The position numbers and the translations under genes are program-made. Shown in pieces: positions 7,784 through 12,400 of a DNA stretch of 12,400 nt (positions within the stretch are counted from its first letter, which is position 1; the number at the start of each line of letters is the position of its first letter). Where the stretch lies: NCBI GenBank assembly GCA_029288195.1, contig JARFPR010000357.1:1-12400 (forward strand), read 5' to 3'. The notes below the pieces were generated by a model. The model worked only from the letters and a program-made list of their open reading frames with translations, made no database searches and was not told the DNA's origin. Source of the stretch: Gammaproteobacteria bacterium (GTDB lineage Bacteria > Pseudomonadota > Gammaproteobacteria > GCA-001735895).

Positions 7784-7849
7784 ATTTTGCTTGTTGATAT
7801 TAAGACGTCCGGACCAGGATAAAGTCGCCGCGGCCGACAACTAAATCGG
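7784..7849. other. Short gap between convergent genes
   Basis: These 66 bases separate the end of the + strand operon from the end of the - strand histidine kinase. There are small GC palindromes (GTCCGGAC at 7808-7815, CCGCGG at 7828-7833) but none is followed by a run of T on either strand, so no intrinsic terminator can be called. Confidence 0.5.
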
Positions 7850-9502
7850 CTATGAAAGGCCTGGGAGGGTGAACCACAGGGTGCAACCGTGGCCCGGGCC
7901 ATCGGATTCTATCCATATCTCGCCGCCATGTACTTCGACAATGCGCTTCACCAGGGCTAACCCGACGCCGGTGCCATCCACATCCGGGCTGAGCCTTTCG
8001 AACAATTCAAACACGAGCTGGTGATATTCCGCCGATATCCCGACACCATTATCGCGTACGAAAAAACAGGTTCTGCCCGTTTCTTGCATGGCACCGACAT
8101 GAATACGCGGTGCCGGTTGGTTGCCCATGAACTTGATCGAGTTCTCCAGTAAGTTCTGGTAGATCTCGGTCAACCTGGTCTTGTCACCGATGACATCGGG
8201 CATATCGTCGATCACGTATTCGACGCCAAGTTCAAGGCTCCTGGTCTCAAGCAACTGTGCTGCCTGCCTCGCTAATTCAGTCATGCTACAGGTTGCCTTC
8301 TCACCTACAACGCGACCAATGCGGCTCAGTTCGAGTAACTCTTCCAGCAGTTGCGCCATGGTATCAGCGGCGTGCTTTATCTTTTCCATATCTTCGGCGG
8401 CACTAGTGATATCCTGTGCTGCCAAATCCTTGTCAAGCAGTCCGAGAAACCCTTTTATTGTAACCAGGGGAGTTTTTAGATCATGAGACACGGTGTAAGC
8501 AAAACGCTCGAGTTCGGCATTCTTGTTTTCCAGTTCGGAAGCTACGCCTTTACGTTCCTGAATTTCCAGCTGTAATTGTCCGACCGTGTCGGCCAGTTCC
8601 CGGGTGCGTTCTTTCACGGTCACTTCGAGTGAGTCCTTTGCCTTCTGCAGGGTTTGCTCGAAGGTCTTTTTCTCGGTTATATCTTGCGACACTCCCAATG
8701 TCAGTTTAACGCGACCATTCTTCTTGACACGCGATATCGATCGCTCTCTTATCCAGACTACTTTCCCATCTGGATGGACAACTCGATATTCCGACTCGAA
8801 GTCTTCATCCCCGTTTTCGACCCAGTCTAAAATTTCTGATCTCAGGAGCTCACGATCTGCTTCGTGTATCGCTGCGAGATTGTCCTCGCAGGATTCGACA
8901 TATTGCATATAGTCTTCGACTGTGCGCCCGTGAATACGAGCGAATCCTGGGCTTATGTACAGGTACTTATCGATTTCCTCATCGTTGATAAAGTATCCGA
9001 TATCGGTTATTGCCTCGACCTGGCGGGCCAGTTCCTGGGAGTTCTCTAGTTCGTGTTCATGAACTACCCGCTCGGTAATATCCTGTATGATTCCGAATGC
9101 GTCGGTGACTTCATCATTTTCATCAAATTTCAACAGCCCCACTTCGCGCAGCCAGCGAGTCTCTCCATCATTACGTATGATGCGATATTCAACGGTGTAG
9201 TTTCCGGTTTCACGCTGTGAATAGTAAGCCTCGAGATACTTGTCACGATCTTCAGTATGGACCTGAGCCATACTATCTTCCCAGTTGCTCTGCAGTTTTA
9301 TTATTTCTTCAACACTGGTATTGAAGATACGTGCATATCCCTGCGAGCAGGATATTAGTCGATTATTGTGGTAGTCCCACTGGCAATGACCCATCTGCGC
9401 AACCAGTTCGGTGGCGTCGAGCAATTCACGCTGTTCCAGTAGTTTTTCAAACTCGGCTTCGTCTATGACGTGCTTTATGAAGCTTTCAGGTATCGAGGAC
9501 AT
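7850..9502 (-). CDS. Soluble PAS-PAS sensor histidine kinase
   Basis: This 550-residue protein has no hydrophobic segment, so it should be a cytoplasmic sensor. Two PAS domains with PAC tails come first, at about 34-147 (ending FGIIQDITER) and 165-285 (ending LGVSQDITEK). A charged helical, probably coiled-coil segment follows (285-330). Next is a HisKA dimerisation domain with the H-box VSHDLKTPL, placing the phosphorylated His at 340. The HATPase domain has the N-box NLLENSIKF (Asn454), DNGVGI and GTGVGLALVK. All catalytic boxes are intact. There is no receiver domain and no response regulator within the window, so its partner must be encoded elsewhere. Neither PAS domain shows an obvious cofactor-binding cysteine or haem motif, so the signal is unknown. 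The start at 9502 has a weak CAGG Shine-Dalgarno. It is on the same strand as the copper ATPase but 172 bp downstream of it, so it may have its own promoter. Confidence 0.93.
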   Translation of the reverse strand: MSSIPESFIKHVIDEAEFEKLLEQRELLDATELVAQMGHCQWDYHNNRLISCSQGYARIFNTSVEEIIKLQSNWEDSMAQVHTEDRDKYLEAYYSQRETGNYTVEYRIIRNDGETRWLREVGLLKFDENDEVTDAFGIIQDITERVVHEHELENSQELARQVEAITDIGYFINDEEIDKYLYISPGFARIHGRTVEDYMQYVESCEDNLAAIHEADRELLRSEILDWVENGDEDFESEYRVVHPDGKVVWIRERSISRVKKNGRVKLTLGVSQDITEKKTFEQTLQKAKDSLEVTVKERTRELADTVGQLQLEIQERKGVASELENKNAELERFAYTVSHDLKTPLVTIKGFLGLLDKDLAAQDITSAAEDMEKIKHAADTMAQLLEELLELSRIGRVVGEKATCSMTELARQAAQLLETRSLELGVEYVIDDMPDVIGDKTRLTEIYQNLLENSIKFMGNQPAPRIHVGAMQETGRTCFFVRDNGVGISAEYHQLVFELFERLSPDVDGTGVGLALVKRIVEVHGGEIWIESDGPGHGCTLWFTLPGLS

Positions 9503-9674
9503 GTTTGAATACCTGGTTAGTAGCGTGCCGGGGTAGTTAGTTCAATGGCTTCCATTCGGGCGGGTTTATACCTCTTCTTAATGACTCCTGTGAGTATATA
9601 TTGAAGAGTCGGCTTTTTACCGGGAATTTTATCTGACCCTAAAAACTGGTTTTTGTTTGCAGCAGCGGATTTGA
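9503..9674. other. Gap between the copper ATPase and the kinase
   Basis: This 172-bp, relatively AT-rich gap should hold the 3' end of the ATPase transcript and the kinase promoter. It contains an AT-only hairpin (AAAAAC, TG, GTTTTT at 9641-9654), too weak to call a terminator. On the - strand it contains GGGTCAGATAAAATT (9626-9640), which resembles a repeat I associate with gammaproteobacterial intergenic regions. A TTGAAC at 9540-9545 with a poor TACTAA 17 bases on (- strand) would start transcription almost at the ATG, so no promoter is claimed. Confidence 0.4.
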
Positions 9675-12113
9675 TCAGATTTTTGTATTACGCAAACGCA
9701 ATGCGTTACCGATCACCGATACCGAGCTTAGGCTCATCGCACCCGCTGCAATCATGGGTGATAATAATAACCCGAAGATCGGGTACAACAGGCCCGCCGC
9801 GATAGGTACACCCAGTGAGTTATAAACAAAGGCGAAGAACAGGTTCTGACGAATATTACGCATGGTCGCCCGGCTCAGGCGACGCGCACGCACGATCCCT
9901 CGCAGGTCTCCCTTGACCAGTGTGATACCCGCGCTTTCCATGGCGACATCGGTGCCGGTGCCCATGGCGATACCGACCTGGGCCTGCGCCAGCGCAGGGG
10001 CATCATTGATGCCATCGCCGGCCATGGCAACAACACGCCCCTCGGATTGCAGTTGCCTGACGATTTCCGCTTTTTGATCCGGCATAACTTCCGCTTCGAC
10101 CCGGTCAATACCGAGATTGCCCGCTACCGCGTTGGCGGTAGCCTGATTATCGCCGGTTAACATCACGATTTTGACGCCCTCAGCGTGCAAATCCCGAATT
10201 GCTTCCGGTGTGGATTTTTTAATCGGGTCGGCCACGCTGATCAATCCTGCCGCGTTACCATCAATGGCGACAAACATTACCGTCTGACCTAGTGCGCGGT
10301 CGGTCTCGGCCACCATCAACAAACTCTCGGTCGCAATCGACAGGGATTCCAGTAAACCGGGGTTACCCAGGGCGATTGAGTGTCCATCGATGCTGCCGGT
10401 GACACCCCGGCCGGTAATCGATGAAAAGTTTTCGGTAACCTTGAGATCGATGTTTCTATCAACTGCTCCACGTACAATAGCCTCTGCGAGCGGATGCTCA
10501 CTGGCACGCTCCAGGCTGGCGGCGAGTTGCAGCAGGCTGTCTTCGTCGAATCCGTCGTTGGCATGAACCGAGACCAGGCGTGGCTGACCCTCGGTTAAGG
10601 TGCCGGTTTTATCCACTACCAGCGTGTCGATCTTTTCCATGACCTCCAACGCCTCGGCGTTCTTGATCAATACCCCGAGTGTTGCACCCATGCCCGTACC
10701 CACCATGATTGACATAGGCGTGGCCAGGCCGAGCGCACAGGGACAGGCAATAATCAGTACCGCGACCGCATTTATGATCGCATAGGTGAGTCTTGGTTCG
10801 GGTCCGACCAGGCCCCAGACTATCATGGTCATGATTGCAACCAGCACCACGGTCGGTACGAAATATCCCGCGACGACATCTGCAAGTTTCTGGATCGGTG
10901 CACGTGAACGTTGCGCTTCGCTGACCATGCTGACAATTTGTGCAAGCAGCGTTTCGGCACCCACCTTTTCGGCACGCATCAACAGGCTGCCGGTGCCGTT
11001 CACGGTTGCCCCAATCAGGGTATCCCCATCATTTTTTTCTACCGGTATGGACTCGCCGGTCACCATTGATTCATCCACGGCACTATTACCACGGGTAACT
11101 ATGCCATCGACAGGAATCTTTTCCCCGGGTCTGACACGTAAAATATCACCGGGTTTAACCAGCTCCAGGGCAATATCTTCTTCCCGCCCATCGTCGCGTA
11201 CAATTCTGGCCGTGTTCGGGGTGAGCCCCAGCAACAGCTTGATCGCGGCATTGGTCTGGCTGCGTGCACGCAACTCGAGCACCTGGCCCAGCAGGACCAG
11301 GGTGGTGATCACGGCCGCGGCCTCGAAATACACGGCCACGGTTCCGCCGGAATGTAACATATCGAGCGGGAATATGCCGGGCAGCAACAAGGCTATCACG
11401 CTGTAACTCCAGGCCACCCCGACACCGATTGCAATCAGCGTAAACATGTTGAAATTGCGGGTTTTCAGCGACATCCAGCCACGTTCGAAAAATGGTCGGC
11501 CACACCACAGCACGACCGGGGTCGCGAGTATGAACTGTGCCCATTGTATCGTCTTCATTGACAGGCCCCGTGGCAGTAATGAAGGCGCAAGATCGGCCGT
11601 CATCGCCAGCACAAATACGGGCAATGCGAGCGCCAGGCCGATCCAGAAACGCCGGCTCATATCGATTAATTCTTCGTTCCTCTCTTCAACTGCGACACTG
11701 CGGGATTCGAGTGCCATGCCGCATTTAGGACAGCTACCCGGATGGTCCTGTACGACTTCGGGATGCATTGGGCAGGTATACTCGATCCGGGTGGATGGCA
11801 AGGGGGCGCCAGCGGGTTCGAGTGCCATGCCACAGATCGGGCAACTACCAGGATGGTCTTGCTCGATCTCGGGATCCATCGGGCAGATGTATAGCGCTCC
11901 AGCTACCGGTGCCTCCATTGCGGCCAGTTTCTGAGCCTCGCCGCTCAGGTATTGGGCCGGCTGCGCGCTAAATTTTTGCGCGCAGCCCTGGCAGCAGAAA
12001 AAGTATTCGGTGCCGTCAAACTGGAATGAGAATTTGCTTTCGGTTGACACTTTCATGCCGCAAACCGGGTCAGTCAGTTGCTCGGGATCATGGTTATCGA
12101 CAGGGTCTTGCAT
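9675..12113 (-). CDS. copA: Copper-exporting P1B-type ATPase with YHS and two HMBD modules
   Basis: This inner-membrane pump exports Cu(I), possibly Ag(I), from the cytosol using ATP. Counting from ATG 12113 it has 812 residues. The N-terminus carries a YHS-like domain (DPVCGM with Cys18, then FFCCQGC, Cys40-44) and two heavy-metal-binding modules of the form CPMxPE...HPGSCPxCGMALE (77-99 and 114-136), instead of the usual CXXC ferredoxin-like domains. The ATPase core follows: the TGES actuator motif, the transmembrane CPC (457-459), the phosphorylation motif DKTGT with Asp501, SEHPLA, and the hinge GDGINDAPALA. YN in TM7 and MSLSS in TM8 are the signature of the Cu(I) subgroup P1B-1. The frame stays open upstream to an ATG at 12209, and another ATG lies at 12149. 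I chose 12113 because a good promoter (-10 at 12148-12153) places the transcript start near 12141, and because the conserved YHS domain begins right after it. A copper regulator is not in the window. Confidence 0.94.
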   Translation of the reverse strand: MQDPVDNHDPEQLTDPVCGMKVSTESKFSFQFDGTEYFFCCQGCAQKFSAQPAQYLSGEAQKLAAMEAPVAGALYICPMDPEIEQDHPGSCPICGMALEPAGAPLPSTRIEYTCPMHPEVVQDHPGSCPKCGMALESRSVAVEERNEELIDMSRRFWIGLALALPVFVLAMTADLAPSLLPRGLSMKTIQWAQFILATPVVLWCGRPFFERGWMSLKTRNFNMFTLIAIGVGVAWSYSVIALLLPGIFPLDMLHSGGTVAVYFEAAAVITTLVLLGQVLELRARSQTNAAIKLLLGLTPNTARIVRDDGREEDIALELVKPGDILRVRPGEKIPVDGIVTRGNSAVDESMVTGESIPVEKNDGDTLIGATVNGTGSLLMRAEKVGAETLLAQIVSMVSEAQRSRAPIQKLADVVAGYFVPTVVLVAIMTMIVWGLVGPEPRLTYAIINAVAVLIIACPCALGLATPMSIMVGTGMGATLGVLIKNAEALEVMEKIDTLVVDKTGTLTEGQPRLVSVHANDGFDEDSLLQLAASLERASEHPLAEAIVRGAVDRNIDLKVTENFSSITGRGVTGSIDGHSIALGNPGLLESLSIATESLLMVAETDRALGQTVMFVAIDGNAAGLISVADPIKKSTPEAIRDLHAEGVKIVMLTGDNQATANAVAGNLGIDRVEAEVMPDQKAEIVRQLQSEGRVVAMAGDGINDAPALAQAQVGIAMGTGTDVAMESAGITLVKGDLRGIVRARRLSRATMRNIRQNLFFAFVYNSLGVPIAAGLLYPIFGLLLSPMIAAGAMSLSSVSVIGNALRLRNTKI
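11706..11907 (-). repeat. Tandem duplication encoding two HMBD modules
   Basis: Two diverged copies, roughly 11706-11796 and 11817-11907, lie with a 111-bp period inside the copper ATPase gene. Both begin TTCGAGTGCCATGCC on the + strand. They encode the two metal-binding modules spaced 37 residues apart (Cys77 to Cys114), consistent with an internal in-frame duplication. Confidence 0.8.
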
Positions 12114-12147
12114 CGTTTGCACTATATTGAAACCAGTAAATAATATC

Positions 12148-12178
12148 ATTATAAAGTCTGTAGTAACTACAGGCACAA
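12148..12178 (-). promoter_or_regulatory. MerR-family-type metal-responsive promoter of the copper ATPase
   Basis: On the - strand, TTGTGC (12178-12173) is followed by the near-perfect 15-bp dyad CTGTAGTTACTACAG (12172-12158), four bases, and the consensus -10 TATAAT (12153-12148). The spacer is 19 bp, the over-long spacing typical of promoters activated by MerR-family regulators, and the dyad fills it as their operators do. The dyad resembles those I recall for CadR/PbrR-type regulators more than the ACCTTCC-type CueR box. Transcription would start near 12141, leaving a leader of about 28 bases before ATG 12113. The regulator gene is not in the window. Confidence 0.72.
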
Positions 12179-12259
12179 GGATGAAATCAAGGTGTAAGCT
12201 TGTGCGCATAAATTTCGTACCTGGTTTATTCCGATAAGCGAAACAGGTTTGATTCCGGT

Positions 12260-12281
12260 AAAAAAAACCCGCCGAAGCGGG
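12260..12281 (-). terminator. Rho-independent terminator of the rightmost - strand gene
   Basis: Read on the - strand, the stem CCCGC, a TTCG tetraloop and GCGGG (12281-12268) are followed by eight T residues (12267-12260). The UUCG loop makes a very stable hairpin. It lies about 53 bases past the stop of the partial gene at the right edge and upstream of the copper ATPase promoter, so it insulates the latter. A run of A also lies on the other side (12284-12289), giving an A-rich upstream arm on the - strand. Confidence 0.85.
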
Positions 12282-12333
12282 GTAAAAAAGAGGTAGTGTT
12301 GAGAACAGCCCGGGCGGGCCGTTCGCGGAAGAT

Positions 12334-12400
12334 CTAGCGTTGTACGATCAGGCGATCCATGCGTTCCAGGTCGTTTATCACGCCCCAGGTACCGCCGGCC
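12334..12400 (-). CDS. C-terminal end of an unidentified protein (partial)
   Basis: On the - strand one frame is open from the window edge to a TAG at 12336-12334 and reads AGGTWGVINDLERMDRLIVQR. Only 22 codons are present, so the family cannot be recognised. It is supported by ordinary amino-acid composition, by the strong terminator at a suitable distance downstream, and by the same strand as the neighbouring genes. Confidence 0.5.
   Translation of the reverse strand, partial: AGGTWGVINDLERMDRLIVQR

Noticed and set aside
7828..7835. CCGCGG-centred palindrome between the convergent genes as a terminator
   Set aside because: The flanking arms do not pair in register and no T tract follows on either strand.
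9641..9654. AAAAAC-TG-GTTTTT hairpin as the terminator of the copper ATPase
   Set aside because: The stem is only six mostly A-T pairs, with no GC core to stop transcription.
10786..11406. 206-codon open frame on the + strand opposite the copper ATPase
   Set aside because: It is an antisense shadow of a well-supported P1B ATPase, with serine- and threonine-rich low-quality composition and no recognisable motif.

Overview
The window looks like chromosomal DNA of a gammaproteobacterium or close relative: dense genes with short gaps, moderately high GC by eye, and a GlmS C-terminus closely matching the enterobacterial sequence. The genus cannot be read from it.

Left part (1-7783, + strand): the C-terminal half of glmS, then a tight co-directional run of iadA-like isoaspartyl dipeptidase, cyanophycinase (cphB), cyanophycin synthetase (cphA1), a second shorter synthetase-like Mur ligase, and a small Kazal-domain lipoprotein. 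Gaps are 49, 17 and 18 bp, and two junctions (cphB/cphA1 and Mur ligase/lipoprotein) are 4-bp ATGA overlaps, so this reads as one operon. Together the enzymes form a closed nitrogen-storage cycle. CphA1 polymerises Asp and Arg into cyanophycin, CphB cuts it to beta-Asp-Arg dipeptides, and the IadA-like enzyme can split these to free Asp and Arg. The second Mur ligase lacks the whole ATP-grasp domain, so it cannot be an ordinary CphA1. It may re-ligate beta-Asp-Arg as cyanobacterial CphA2 does, or do something not yet described. The lipoprotein is the unexpected member.

Right part (7850-12400, - strand): a soluble PAS-PAS sensor histidine kinase with no adjacent response regulator, then a copper-type P1B ATPase with an N-terminal YHS-like domain and two tandem heavy-metal-binding modules. 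Upstream of the ATPase is a promoter with MerR-family layout (19-bp spacer carrying a 15-bp dyad). It also indicates that the ATPase starts at 12113 rather than at the longest reading frame. A UUCG-loop terminator and the last codons of another minus-strand gene close the window.

Most noteworthy points: the ATP-grasp-less synthetase, the Kazal lipoprotein coupled to it, an apparent Lys-to-Glu change at the bridging metal ligand of the IadA-like enzyme, and the MerR-type promoter. No tRNA, rRNA, CRISPR array or intact mobile element was seen.
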